Position numbers and translations under genes: made by a program
Shown here: piece by piece, positions 17,911-27,249 of the stretch
How positions within the stretch are numbered: position 1 is the stretch's first letter
Layout: each line of letters begins with the position of its first letter
NCBI GenBank assembly: GCA_902479135.1
Contig: CABSNU010000009.1
Span: 9,748 to 73,747 of the forward strand
Reading direction: 5' to 3'
Origin: an uncultured Collinsella sp.
GTDB lineage: Bacteria; Actinomycetota; Coriobacteriia; Coriobacteriales; Coriobacteriaceae
DNA length: 64,000 bases
Notes under the pieces: model-generated
The model's input: the letters and a program-made list of their open reading frames with translations, nothing else
The model's database searches: none
Told to the model about the DNA's origin: nothing

Positions 17911-18981
17911 TCAGCGCCCATACCACTGACGCTTCCATTCCTCAGCCAAATCCGCCTGTTGCGGAATACCCGCCAGCCTCATCTTCTCGACCAGCTTCAC
18001 CGGATTCTTAAGCTCGTTAAACGTAAACCGAAGCACCTTATGCCCGAGCATTGTCAGATGGGATTCCCGCTGACGCTCCGCCACAAACGGATCGATCGGC
18101 TCCCGGCCCTCGCCGGTCTGCAGCGTATACTTTCCCTTTCCGTCGAGCTCGCCGATGATGCACGTCCCGTTCCCGAGCCTCCAGAAATAATCGACCCGAA
18201 ACACGTTGCTCGGATTAAGCGGGTCGCGAAACTCCACCTGCAACTCCGGAACCGGAAAGCCATATGCAATAAAGAACGCCCGGAAACGAGATTCGCCGCC
18301 GTTTTCGGACAGCCTGTCCGCATGCGATGCAATCACCTGCGCCCTGCGATACCCACGCCGACCTTCGCAATCGGCGCGAAGCCGCTCACACAGTTCATCG
18401 CGCGACGAACCCTTCGCCCGCAAGGCAGAATCGGCAATTGCCAACCCATACGAAAACGGCGCGCGCAGCAGGCAATCCTCCACCGTGCGCCAAAACGGCG
18501 TCACCCGCACACCGTCGACGCGCTCAAGTGCGCCCGCCGTCTGCGGACGCAGCAACCTGCACCCACTGCTCAACGCCGCAGAGCAGCCCGTCTTAACAAG
18601 AAAACGCGGGCCGAGCAAATCATTGGGCACCTCCAGCCCCCACAGAAGTGCCGCGTCGTATCCCCAAAACGCCCAATCGGGATGAAACTTCGCAAGCCCC
18701 TTGATGGTCCGCAGCGCCCGCTCCGACGGCGTCAACAAATCCCAATCATGTTGGAAGCAGAACAGGTACGGCTCGGGCTCCGCGATATCATCGGTCCCCA
18801 CATGGCGCCGCAGCCACATGAGCTCGGCATTGTCGTGAGTTGCAAGCAGCGTACCTTGCTCCCCTGCCTCCGTGAGCCGCGCGAGCATCCTATTCCGCGC
18901 CAACGTGTTGCGAGTCGCATGTTTATGCTTGCAGACGGTACCGGACACCTTCATCACCACCACATCAGACAAACGAACCAT
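17911..18981 (-). CDS. Predicted PD-(D/E)XK (DUF559/Vsr-like) nuclease-domain protein
   Basis: About 356 residues. The C-terminal about 110 residues show a restriction-endonuclease-like core: Glu in GGESRFRAFF, Asp in FRVDYFWRLG, then GELDGKGKY supplying the E-x-D/K catalytic pair, and HKVLRFTFNEL as in DUF559/Vsr-type domains. The N-terminal part (LARNRMLARLTEAG, then HNDAEL-like and WGYDAALLWGLEVP) recalls AbiEi-like transcriptional regulator/antitoxin proteins, which share such a C-terminal nuclease-like domain. I start at the ATG at 18981; the longer ORF runs 18 codons into repeat array D. Ribosome binding is weak. Arrays C and D sit immediately after and before the gene. Function is unknown; context hints at a link to the arrays, but this is inference. 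Confidence 0.7.
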   Translation of the reverse strand: MVRLSDVVVMKVSGTVCKHKHATRNTLARNRMLARLTEAGEQGTLLATHDNAELMWLRRHVGTDDIAEPEPYLFCFQHDWDLLTPSERALRTIKGLAKFHPDWAFWGYDAALLWGLEVPNDLLGPRFLVKTGCSAALSSGCRLLRPQTAGALERVDGVRVTPFWRTVEDCLLRAPFSYGLAIADSALRAKGSSRDELCERLRADCEGRRGYRRAQVIASHADRLSENGGESRFRAFFIAYGFPVPELQVEFRDPLNPSNVFRVDYFWRLGNGTCIIGELDGKGKYTLQTGEGREPIDPFVAERQRESHLTMLGHKVLRFTFNELKNPVKLVEKMRLAGIPQQADLAEEWKRQWYGR

Positions 18982-19007
18982 TGTCTCTGTTGCCCGCCGC
19001 GCCAAAC

Positions 19008-19386
19008 ATCTCAATCTGTAACAGGAAGACGGCATTTGAGCTTCCAGATGTTACAGAACGAGATCTTTCTGCAGCGGTCGAACCCTTTGTCTCGATCTGT
19101 AACAGGTGGACCGGTTTTTAGCAGCTAGATGTTACAGATTGAGATAATTCATCGGTGGCCAACCTTCAGTCTCGATCTGTAACAGTTACGGACCAGAATT
19201 ACCTCCAGTTGTTACAGATCGAGACATTCGGACAGCCCGCGCCAGTTCATCTCAATCTGTAACAGGTAGACGGCATTTGAGCTTCCAGATGTTACAGAAC
19301 GAGATCTTTCTGCAGCGGTCGAACCCTTTGTCTCAATCTGTAACAGGTAGACCGCGTTTTGACAGCCAGTTGTTACAGATCAAGAC
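19008..19386. repeat. 57-bp inverted-repeat array D (5 units, the largest)
   Basis: Units at 19008-19064, 19089-19145, 19169-19225, 19249-19305 and 19330-19386, with gaps of 24, 23, 23 and 24 bp. Units 1 and 4 and the 24-bp spacer after each (CTTTCTGCAGCGGTCGAACC...) are almost identical, so part of the array arose by segmental duplication. Confidence 0.96.
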
Positions 19387-19407
19387 AAGCTGGCATCGGC
19401 CCCGCCC

Positions 19408-20115
19408 CTACTCCCATTCCTGCTCGTAGATATTGAGCGACTTCACGTACCGCCCTTGGGCGCCCATGATGTCGCGGACGAGCCGCAGGAAGAAACTGAT
19501 GCACGAGGTGTCAAAACCGTCCTGCAGGTCCTCCGGATGCACCGCGCCCGGTCCGTCGACCGCCGTGTCGCTCAGGCGCGCGATGTCATACAGGTAGAGC
19601 TGTCCCGCCGTCAGCCAGATATTGTCCACGCACGCGAGTCGCACCGCGATCGCGCCATCGTTCCAGTGCTCCTTTTGCACGATATGTGGGTCGTAGACGT
19701 CAAAGCGACGGTCGGTGCGCGTGTCCTTCAGCACGACCATGCCAGTCGCGGGATCCTTGTCCAAAATGCCAAAGCGCGAGAAATACTGCGTGTCACGCAC
19801 CTGCTTAAGTCGCTCGAGCGAAGCGGGCGAAATTGACGCTGGCGGCTCGTCAACATACAGTTCGAGCAGCGTCGCGCCACGGCGATAGGGGCGCTCGAAG
19901 AGCAGCCAATCGGTAAACGCCATGTTATAGGCCATGATTTCGTTTTGCGAAGGCTCGGTGCAATAGCTGAGCCACGGATCGACAATGATCTCGAACTGCT
20001 CGCGCGCCGGCTCCAGGAATTGAAACTTCCGCAGCATCCAAAAATGGGCCATGTCGGCAATATCGTTACCGACGGCTTCTGCCAGATGCGCTCGGTCTAA
20101 AACGTGGTCAGTCAT
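19408..20115 (-). CDS. Conserved-looking protein of unknown function
   Basis: A 235-residue soluble protein I do not recognise. It is acidic and rich in aromatics, with stretches such as DIADMAHFWMLRKFQF, FEIIVDPWLSYCTEP, FTDWLLFERPYR and FDTSCISFFLRLVRDIMG; no signal peptide or membrane helix is evident. The DPWLSY and DWLLFERP pieces faintly recall the C-terminal region of some SEC-C or plasmid-type pRiA4b-like proteins, but not enough to name. The ATG at 20115 follows GAGGAGG at ideal spacing, and codon use fits the neighbours, so it is a real gene. It lies just beside repeat array D and downstream of a 400-bp gene-free stretch. Confidence 0.75.
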   Translation of the reverse strand: MTDHVLDRAHLAEAVGNDIADMAHFWMLRKFQFLEPAREQFEIIVDPWLSYCTEPSQNEIMAYNMAFTDWLLFERPYRRGATLLELYVDEPPASISPASLERLKQVRDTQYFSRFGILDKDPATGMVVLKDTRTDRRFDVYDPHIVQKEHWNDGAIAVRLACVDNIWLTAGQLYLYDIARLSDTAVDGPGAVHPEDLQDGFDTSCISFFLRLVRDIMGAQGRYVKSLNIYEQEWE

Positions 20116-20426
20116 GGCATCCTCCTCAAATCGATGGGCCTCGATTTGAGCTTACGGGGAGGGCAGACGACCGTGGCCAGCACGGGCAAAATGGGCCTCC
20201 GGCTGCAAACCAAATGCTGACCAAACACTTGACGGAACACTTGACCGAATGAGCGCACTACAAAGAAACCGCAGGTAGACATAGACAGCAAACCTGCCAT
20301 TTTGAGCCAAGTACCCGTTACCACCACAGAAACAGCAGAGCACCACAGCCCAAGAAGTCGACGAATGAACACCCACACGTCGACAAACGAACAGGCACCC
20401 CGCAAAGAGTGTCCCAGACTGCCGGC
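20116..20426. other. Gene-free stretch upstream of the unknown protein
   Basis: About 310 bases with no credible ORF. TCAAATCGATGGGCCTCGATTTGA (20126-20149) is a short inverted repeat next to the start of the gene at 20115. The imperfect tandem ACTTGACGGA/ACTTGACCGA near 20227-20246 is also visible. Nothing else is recognised. Confidence 0.4.
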
Positions 20427-20472
20427 AAAAAAGGAACGTCCCCAGCTGCCGGCACTTGGGAACGTTCCTTTT
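20427..20472 (-). terminator. Terminator of the gltBD operon
   Basis: On the minus strand AAAAGGAACGTTCCC pairs with GGGGACGTTCCTTTTTT across AAGTGCCGGCAGCT, about 50 bp after the gltD stop. The element resembles the decayed one at 4478-4520. Confidence 0.75.
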
Positions 20473-20522
20473 GGGCCAGCCGTTGGGGACAGCCTTTGTC
20501 GATTCAGTTGTGGACAGTCGCC

Positions 20523-22004
20523 TTACAGCTCAAGCGCCTCGGCGACTTCGGCGGCGCAGGCCAGGGCATCGGCCATGGCGTTCACCACGAGCGAGCTGCC
20601 GTTGCGGGCGTCGCCGGCCACATACACCGGCGTGGCATCGGCGGCGACACCGTCCGTGCGAGCCGCGAGGTGCGAACCCTCGACAGCCATCACGGGCAGC
20701 GGACGGCCAGCGGTGGCGACAGGCACGCGAACAGCGTCGAACACGCCATGCTCGGGACCGGTAAAGCCGCAGGCGATGAGCACCAGCTGCGCCGGCACCT
20801 CGTGCTCGGAGCCTACAATGCGCTCTGGCTTTCCTGCCGACCAGTCCAGATCGACCACGCGCAGACCCGCGGCCGCACCCTTCTTGTCCAACAGCACCTC
20901 GACCGTATCCACGCCCCAGGCACGCATCTCGCCGCCCATCCCGGCGATAGCCTCCTGCTGGCCGTAGTCGGTCTTCTTCACGTTGGGCCACTGTGGCCAA
21001 GGGTTACTCGCTGTGCGCTTATCGGGCGCCGCCGGCAAGAACTCAAACTGGCGCACGCTGCGCGCACCTTGGCGCACCGCGGTACCCACGCAGTCGTTGC
21101 CGGTATCACCGCCGCCAATGACCACGACATCCAGACCACGCGCGTCAATGGCAGGCTCGCCGCCGTCGAGCACCGAGACGGTCGAGGCCGTCAGATAGTC
21201 CACGGCGTACACCACGCCCGGAGCGTCAATGTTCGCAGCCGAAAGGCCACGCGGAGCACGGGCGCCGGCAGCCACCACGACGGCGTCAAAGCCGTCGAGC
21301 TTGGCGGCAACCTTGGGATCGCTTACGTCGGCGTTCAGCTCAAACACAATGCCCAGCTCACGCATGAGTGCCACGCGACGCTCGACCACGGACTTCTCGA
21401 GCTTCATGTTGGGGATGCCATACATGAGCAGGCCACCCGGACGATCGTCGCGCTCAAACACCGTCACGCGGGCACCACGACGGGCGAGCTCCCACGCGGC
21501 CACCAGGCCAGCAGGGCCGGAGCCCACCACGGCAACCGTGGGCGCGCCCTCCCCCGCCGGCTCAAAGCGGCGCGGACCGCCGTTGGCCCACTCGTGGTCG
21601 CTGATCGCACGCTCGTTGTCGTGAATCGTCGTGGGCTGGCCGTCGACCGAACCCAAGTTGCACGCGGCCTCGCACAGCGCCGGGCACACGCGGCTCGTGA
21701 ACTCGGGCATGGGCGAGGTGAGCGACAGGCGCTCGGCCGCCTCGTCCCAGCGGCCGCGATACACCAGCTCATTCCACTCGGGAATCAGATTGTGCAGCGG
21801 ACAGCCGCTCGGACGCGCCTTGCCAAAGCTCGCGCCCATCTGGCAAAATGCCACGCCGCACATCATGCAGCGGCTCGCCTGGGCACGGCGCGCGTCGTCG
21901 TCGAGCTCCACGTACAGCGGATCGAAATCGCGGCTGCGCTCCTCCACGGGGCGAAGCTCGTGGGTCACGCGATCGATATCAAGAAAAGCACCTGGCTTAC
22001 CCAT
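20523..22004 (-). CDS. gltD: Glutamate synthase, small (NADPH) subunit
   Basis: Supplies electrons from NADPH through FAD and Fe-S clusters to the large subunit for glutamate synthesis from glutamine and 2-oxoglutarate. The N-terminal about 130 residues carry cysteine clusters for 4Fe-4S centres (QASRCMMCGVAFCQMG, GCPLHNL, CPALCEAACN). An FAD Rossmann motif, VVGSGPAGLVAAWELARRG, lies near residue 160 and the NADPH motif VIGGGDTGNDCVG near 290. A C-terminal FAD motif reads YVAGDARNGSSLVV. The 493-residue length is normal. The ATG at 22004 follows AAGGAGG located across the gltB stop codon, so translation is coupled to gltB. Confidence 0.96.
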   Translation of the reverse strand: MGKPGAFLDIDRVTHELRPVEERSRDFDPLYVELDDDARRAQASRCMMCGVAFCQMGASFGKARPSGCPLHNLIPEWNELVYRGRWDEAAERLSLTSPMPEFTSRVCPALCEAACNLGSVDGQPTTIHDNERAISDHEWANGGPRRFEPAGEGAPTVAVVGSGPAGLVAAWELARRGARVTVFERDDRPGGLLMYGIPNMKLEKSVVERRVALMRELGIVFELNADVSDPKVAAKLDGFDAVVVAAGARAPRGLSAANIDAPGVVYAVDYLTASTVSVLDGGEPAIDARGLDVVVIGGGDTGNDCVGTAVRQGARSVRQFEFLPAAPDKRTASNPWPQWPNVKKTDYGQQEAIAGMGGEMRAWGVDTVEVLLDKKGAAAGLRVVDLDWSAGKPERIVGSEHEVPAQLVLIACGFTGPEHGVFDAVRVPVATAGRPLPVMAVEGSHLAARTDGVAADATPVYVAGDARNGSSLVVNAMADALACAAEVAEALEL

Positions 22005-22009
22005 GGCAC

Positions 22010-25000
22010 TTACGCCTCCTTCTTGGTCGAAGCAACAGAGCCGGTAGCGACCACGGGCGCAGCGCCCGCAGCACCGCCCGCGACATCGAAGCGAGCGACA
22101 TCCGCGGCACTCGCGCGACCGGTCACAATGTCAAACGCCAGCTCCTCTGCCTGCGTGTGCGTCTTGCCGGCAGCCTCGCCCGCAGCGACAATCGCCAGCA
22201 CGCGCTCGTACTCGGTCGGAATGACCTTCACAAAGTGCTTGCTCATCGAGTCGAAGCTGTAGAGCAGCTTAATGCCGCGCGGGCTCTGCGTCGCGTCCAC
22301 GTGCTCCTGGATAAGCTTGCGGATCTGCGCCAGCTCGTCGGCCGTCGGGGCCTTGAGCTCAACGCTCTCGTGGTTCACGCGGGCATCGAGCGTGCCGTAC
22401 TGGTCATAGACATAGGCCACACCGCCCGTCATGCCGGCGGCGAAGTTCTGCCCGACCTCGCCCAAAATGAGCGCCAGACCACCCGTCATGTACTCGCAGC
22501 CATGGTTGCCGCAGCCCTCGACCACCACGGTGGCGCCGGAGTTGCGCACGCCAAAGCGCTGGCCGGCCAGACCGTTAATGAAGCCACGGCCGCTCGTGGC
22601 GCCAAAGAACGCAACGTTGCCCACGATGATGTTCTCGTCGAACTTGTAGGTCGCATGCGGGTTGGGGCGCACGGAGACCTCGCCGCCCGAAAGGCCCTTG
22701 CCAAAGTAGTCGTTGGCGTCGCCGCACACGTTGAGCGTCACGCCGCGCGGCAGGAAGGCGCCAAAGCTCTGACCAGCCGAACCATCGCAATCGATGGTAA
22801 TGGAGCCGGCGGGCAAACCCTCGGGATGCGCCTTGGTCACCGCGTTGCCCAGGATGGTGCCCACGCAACGGTTGACGTTGGCGATATCGGCGCGGAAGCG
22901 AATCGGACGCAGGTGCGCACGGGCATCGGCCGTATAGGGCACGAACAACGTGGAGTCGAGCGTCTTGTCGAGCTCGCTGTCCGCGGCCATCTGCGGCAGG
23001 AAGTGACGACCGTCGGCACCCGGGATATGGGCACCAAACTCGCAGGTCGCGCTCGCCAGCACGGGCGACAGGTCGAGCAGGTTGGCCTTGCGGTTGCCCG
23101 GGACCTCGATCTGGCGCAAGCACTCGGGATGGCCGACCATCTCGTCGACGGTGCGGAAGCCCAGGCTCGCCATGACCTCGCGCAGCTGCTCGGCAACAAA
23201 GAGCATAAAGTGCTCGACGTGCTCGGGCTTGCCGCGGAAGCCGCGACGCAGGCGACAGTTTTGCGTAGCGATGCCGGCCGGGCAGGTATCCTGCTGGCAG
23301 TCGCGCTGCATGAGGCAGCCCATGGAGATGAGCGGCATGGTCGCAAAGCCAAACTCCTCGGCGCCCAACAGGCAGGCGACGGCAACATCGGTGCCGTCCA
23401 TGAGCTTGCCGTCGGCCTCGAGCACCACGCGGGAGCGCAGGCCGTTTTGCAGCAACGTCTGCTGGGCCTCGGCAAGGCCAAGCTCCAGCGGCAGACCGGC
23501 GTGCCAGATCGAATCGCGCGCCGCGGCACCGGAGCCGCCGTTGTGGCCGCTGATCAAGATCTTGTCGGCGGCACCCTTGGCCACACCGGTGGCGATGGTG
23601 CCGACACCGGCCTCGCTGACCAGCTTGACCGACACGCGAGCGCCGGGGTTGGCGTTCTTAAGGTCAAAGATCAGCTCTGCCAGGTCCTCGATGGAGTAGA
23701 TGTCGTGGTGCGGCGGAGGCGAGATCAGGCCGATGCCGGGCGTGGACTGACGAACCTCGGCAATCCAGGGGTAGACCTTCTTGCCGGGCAGGTGGCCGCC
23801 CTCGCCGGGCTTGGCGCCCTGGGCCATCTTAATCTGAATCTCGAAGGCGCTGCACAGGTAGCGGCTCGTCACGCCAAAGCGCGCGCTTGCCACCTGCTTG
23901 ATGGCGGAGTTCTTGGAGTCACCGTTAGCCAGCGGGGTCTCGCGACGCGGGTCCTCGCCGCCCTCGCCCGAGTTGGAACGGCCGTGCAGGCGGTTCATGG
24001 CGATGGCCATGCACTCGTGTGCTTCCTTGCTGATGGAGCCGTACGACATGGCGCCGGTGTTAAAGCGGCGGACGATGTTGAGCGCGGGCTCCACCTCGTC
24101 GAGTGCCACCGGGGTGCGACCGTTGGCATTAAAGTCCAGCAGGTCACGCAGGCGCACGGCACGGCCGGTGCGGTGCAGGCGGGCGCTGTACTCCTTAAAG
24201 GTGTCGTAGCTGTCCTCGCGGCAGGCGGTCTGCAGCAGGTAGACGGTCTGCGGGTCGATAAGGTGATCCTCGCCGCCGAGCGGGCGCCACTTGGTCAGAC
24301 CCAGTGTGGGCAGCTGATCGGAAGCCGGGCTCTTAAGGATAGCGAGCGCGGCGTCGTAGCGCTCGTTTTGCTCGCGCTCAACGTCCTCGACACCCATACC
24401 GCCCACACGGCTCACCGTGCCGGCAAAGTACGCGTTGACGAACTCCGGCGTAAAGCCCACGGCCTCGAAGATCTGCGCCGAATGGTAGCTCTGCACCGTG
24501 GAGATGCCCATCTTGGACATGATGGAAACGATGCCGGCGGTCGCAGCCTTGTTGTAGTTGGCGATGCCCTGCTCGGCCGTCACATCCAGGTCGCCGCGTG
24601 CCGCCAAATCGCGGATGCACGCATGCGCGTTATACGGATAGATGCCGCTCGCGGAGTAGCCCACCAGCGCCGCAAAGTCGTGCGGAGACACGGCATCGCC
24701 GCACTCCACCACGATATCGGCAAAGGTACGCACGCCGGCGCGAATCAGGTGGTTGTGCACGCAGCCCACGGCGAGCAGCGACGGCACAGGGACCTCGCCC
24801 GCCGCAGCACGGTCGCTCAGCACCACGATGTTCACGCCATCGCGAACCGCGGCCTCGACGTCTTCGGCAAGCTGCTTGAGTGCAGCCTGCAGCGCGCCCT
24901 CACCCGCGTCGCGGCGGTACACGGCACGGAAACGGCGGGTCTTAAAGCCCACGCGGTCGATGGCGCAGATACGCTCGAACTCCTCCTCGCTCAGCAGTGG

Positions 25001-26710
25001 GCGCTCCAAGCGCACCAGCTGACAGGCCGTACGGGAGTCCTCGAGCAGGTTGCCGTGGTTACCCAGGTAGAGCGTGGTCGAGGTGACCATATGCTCGCGC
25101 AGGGCGTCGATCGGCGGGTTCGTGACTTGAGCGAACAGCTGATAGAAATAGTCGTAGAACGAGCGCGTCTTCTTGGACAGGCAGGCCAGCGGCGCATCGA
25201 TGCCCATCGAAGCGAGCGGTGCCTTGCCCTGCTGGGCCATGGGACGCACGACCTCGTCGACGTCATCCCAGTGGTAGCCAAGCTTGGCCATACGCACGGC
25301 GGCGGGCACCTCGGCGTCCTCGGCGGGCGTTGCCGCAACGGGCTCATCGAGCGCGTCAACGGTCAACGTCTCCTCGGCAATCCAATCACGGTAGGGCTTT
25401 TCCTTGGCGTAACGGGCGCGCAGCTCATCGTTGTAGATGACGCGACCGCGGGCAAAGTCGACCTCGAGCATCTGGCCTGGTCCCAGGCAGCCGCTCGTCA
25501 GGATGTTCTCGGGGCTCACCTCGATGGTGCCCACCTCGCTTGCCAGCATAAAGCGACCGTCGCGCGTCACATAGTAGCGGGCGGGGCGCAGGCCGTTACG
25601 GTCGAGGGCGGCACCCAGCGTGCGACCGTCGGTAAAGGCGATGGCCGCCGGGCCATCCCACGGCTCCATGAGCATGGACTGGTAAGCGTCGTAGGCGCGG
25701 CGCTCCTCACTCAGGCTGTCGTTGTGGTCCCACGGCTCAGGCAGCAACATGGACGCGGCACGCGTAAGCGGGCGACCGTTCATGACCAAAAACTCAAGCA
25801 CATTGTCCAGAATCGCGGAATCGGAGCCCTCGCGGTTGATGATGGGCATCACGCGCTCAAGATCGTGCTGCAGCACGGGGCTGTACAGGTTGGGTTCGCG
25901 GGCGCGAATCCAGTTGACGTTGCCCTTGAGAGTGTTGATCTCGCCGTTGTGGATGATAAAGCGGTTGGGATGTGCGCGCTCCCAGCTGGGCGTGGTGTTG
26001 GTGGAGTAGCGCGAGTGGACGAGCGCCACGGCCGTTTTGACGGCGGCGTCGTTGAGGTCGATGAAGAAACGGCGCATCTGCGTGGCCACAAGCATGCCCT
26101 TGTACACGATGGTGCGCGAGCTCATGGAGCACACATAGAAGATCTTGTCGCGCAGGGCGAACTCAGCGTCGGCCTTCTTTTCGATGGTGCGGCGGCACAC
26201 GTACAGGCGGCGCTCGAATGCGTCGCCGGCCGGCGTGTCGTCGGGGCGGCCCAGAAAGGCCTGCAGGATGGTAGGCATGCAGGCGCGGGCCGTCTCGCCC
26301 AGGTCGTGCGGGTCGACGGGCACCTCGCGCCAAAAGAGCAGCGGCACGCCGGCCTCGGCGCAGCCCTCCTCAAACACGCGACGGGCATCCTCTACGCCCT
26401 TGTCGTCCTGCGGGAAGAACAGCATGGCCACGCCATAGTCGCCCTCTGCCGGCAGAATCTGGCCGCACTTTTGAGCCTCTTTGCGGAAAAAGTGATGCGG
26501 GACCTGAAACAGGATGCCGGCGCCGTCGCCGGTATTCTTCTCGAGTCCCGTACCGCCGCGGTGCTCCAAGTTGACCAGAATGGACAGCGCATCGTCCAGA
26601 ATCTGGTGATGGCGCTCGCCGTTGATATCGGCAAGCGCGCCGATGCCACATGCATCGTGGTCGAATTCGGGGCGATAAAGGCCCTGCTGCTGAGCGGAAT
26701 CTGCCTGCAT
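22010..26710 (-). CDS. gltB: Glutamate synthase, large subunit
   Basis: Converts glutamine plus 2-oxoglutarate to two glutamates. The N-terminal amidotransferase nucleophile is Cys21 in DHDACGIG, preceded by a short propeptide as in other GltB proteins. HNGEINTLKGNVNW near residue 250 belongs to the glutaminase domain. The FMN-binding synthase domain covers about residues 830-1210 (GEGGEDPRR, PPPHHDIYSIEDL, SGHNGGSGAAARDS). The 3Fe-4S cysteines lie near 1130-1145 (GCLMQRDCQQDTCPAG). The GXGXG beta-helix is at 1280-1480 (DGSAGQSFGAFLP, GGLALILGEVGQNF). At 1566 residues it is complete. The ATG at 26710 follows GGGGAGGA. It forms an operon with gltD. Confidence 0.97.
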   Translation of the reverse strand: MQADSAQQQGLYRPEFDHDACGIGALADINGERHHQILDDALSILVNLEHRGGTGLEKNTGDGAGILFQVPHHFFRKEAQKCGQILPAEGDYGVAMLFFPQDDKGVEDARRVFEEGCAEAGVPLLFWREVPVDPHDLGETARACMPTILQAFLGRPDDTPAGDAFERRLYVCRRTIEKKADAEFALRDKIFYVCSMSSRTIVYKGMLVATQMRRFFIDLNDAAVKTAVALVHSRYSTNTTPSWERAHPNRFIIHNGEINTLKGNVNWIRAREPNLYSPVLQHDLERVMPIINREGSDSAILDNVLEFLVMNGRPLTRAASMLLPEPWDHNDSLSEERRAYDAYQSMLMEPWDGPAAIAFTDGRTLGAALDRNGLRPARYYVTRDGRFMLASEVGTIEVSPENILTSGCLGPGQMLEVDFARGRVIYNDELRARYAKEKPYRDWIAEETLTVDALDEPVAATPAEDAEVPAAVRMAKLGYHWDDVDEVVRPMAQQGKAPLASMGIDAPLACLSKKTRSFYDYFYQLFAQVTNPPIDALREHMVTSTTLYLGNHGNLLEDSRTACQLVRLERPLLSEEEFERICAIDRVGFKTRRFRAVYRRDAGEGALQAALKQLAEDVEAAVRDGVNIVVLSDRAAAGEVPVPSLLAVGCVHNHLIRAGVRTFADIVVECGDAVSPHDFAALVGYSASGIYPYNAHACIRDLAARGDLDVTAEQGIANYNKAATAGIVSIMSKMGISTVQSYHSAQIFEAVGFTPEFVNAYFAGTVSRVGGMGVEDVEREQNERYDAALAILKSPASDQLPTLGLTKWRPLGGEDHLIDPQTVYLLQTACREDSYDTFKEYSARLHRTGRAVRLRDLLDFNANGRTPVALDEVEPALNIVRRFNTGAMSYGSISKEAHECMAIAMNRLHGRSNSGEGGEDPRRETPLANGDSKNSAIKQVASARFGVTSRYLCSAFEIQIKMAQGAKPGEGGHLPGKKVYPWIAEVRQSTPGIGLISPPPHHDIYSIEDLAELIFDLKNANPGARVSVKLVSEAGVGTIATGVAKGAADKILISGHNGGSGAAARDSIWHAGLPLELGLAEAQQTLLQNGLRSRVVLEADGKLMDGTDVAVACLLGAEEFGFATMPLISMGCLMQRDCQQDTCPAGIATQNCRLRRGFRGKPEHVEHFMLFVAEQLREVMASLGFRTVDEMVGHPECLRQIEVPGNRKANLLDLSPVLASATCEFGAHIPGADGRHFLPQMAADSELDKTLDSTLFVPYTADARAHLRPIRFRADIANVNRCVGTILGNAVTKAHPEGLPAGSITIDCDGSAGQSFGAFLPRGVTLNVCGDANDYFGKGLSGGEVSVRPNPHATYKFDENIIVGNVAFFGATSGRGFINGLAGQRFGVRNSGATVVVEGCGNHGCEYMTGGLALILGEVGQNFAAGMTGGVAYVYDQYGTLDARVNHESVELKAPTADELAQIRKLIQEHVDATQSPRGIKLLYSFDSMSKHFVKVIPTEYERVLAIVAAGEAAGKTHTQAEELAFDIVTGRASAADVARFDVAGGAAGAAPVVATGSVASTKKEA

Positions 26711-26894
26711 CGCGATCCTCCCCTAGATATTTAGACAGTCAGTTGAATAGGCATACTAGGAGCATCGCCGGCCTGTTGTGTTTCCCACCCGTTTCGAAAC
26801 AATCGCGTAACGCACGCCCTACGAGTGGACACCGCCGACCTCAAGGGCGACAACATAGGCCCCAAGTTCGGCCTGTAAGCTCACCGCTTCAAAC

Positions 26895-27111
26895 ATCTCA
26901 ATCCGTAACAGTAAGACCCAATTTCGACGACTAACTGTTACAGATTGAGATGTTTTCGAGAGACGGTTCCGAATGTCTCAATCTGTAACATGAAGGGCCG
27001 GTTTTGGCGGTCAGCTGTTACAGATCGAGATTTTCCATAGGACCATTTCTTCCTGTCTTGATCTGTAACACCTAGACCCAATTTCCATCCCTAGTTAATA
27101 CAGATCAAGAC
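26895..27111. repeat. 57-bp inverted-repeat array E (3 units)
   Basis: Units at 26895-26951, 26975-27031 and 27055-27111, both gaps 23 bp. The third unit has a decayed right arm (TTAATACAGATCAAGAC). It lies between the divergently oriented gltB and gpmA. The remaining 26711-26894 holds no gene; GTTTCGAAAC at 26801-26810 is a small palindrome in the gltB upstream region. Confidence 0.95.
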
Positions 27112-27168
27112 ATTTCGGCAATCCCCTTTCACCGTCCCATTCAAATACAACAATTTTGTTAGTCATGG

Positions 27169-27197
27169 TTAACTTTTTAGCATAAAACGGGTATCCT
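27169..27197 (+). promoter_or_regulatory. Probable gpmA promoter
   Basis: TTAACT (27169-27174), a 17-bp spacer and TATCCT (27192-27197), in an AT-rich patch 53 bp before gpmA. Confidence 0.5.
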
Positions 27198-27249
27198 TTG
27201 CGGCGTCAAGCAAACGGCACGCACACCGTGCCAGATCAAGGAGGCCCCT

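Noticed and set aside
18982..19035. N-terminal extension of the nuclease-like protein into array D
   Set aside because: These 18 codons are translated repeat sequence with no ribosome site; the ATG at 18981 is more sensible.
20112..20405. 97-codon minus-strand ORF upstream of the unknown protein at 19408-20115
   Set aside because: No ribosome site, no domain, overlaps the promoter region of a well-started gene.
21848..26734. 1628-codon plus-strand ORF opposite gltB
   Set aside because: Antisense shadow of gltB, whose catalytic motifs are all on the minus strand.
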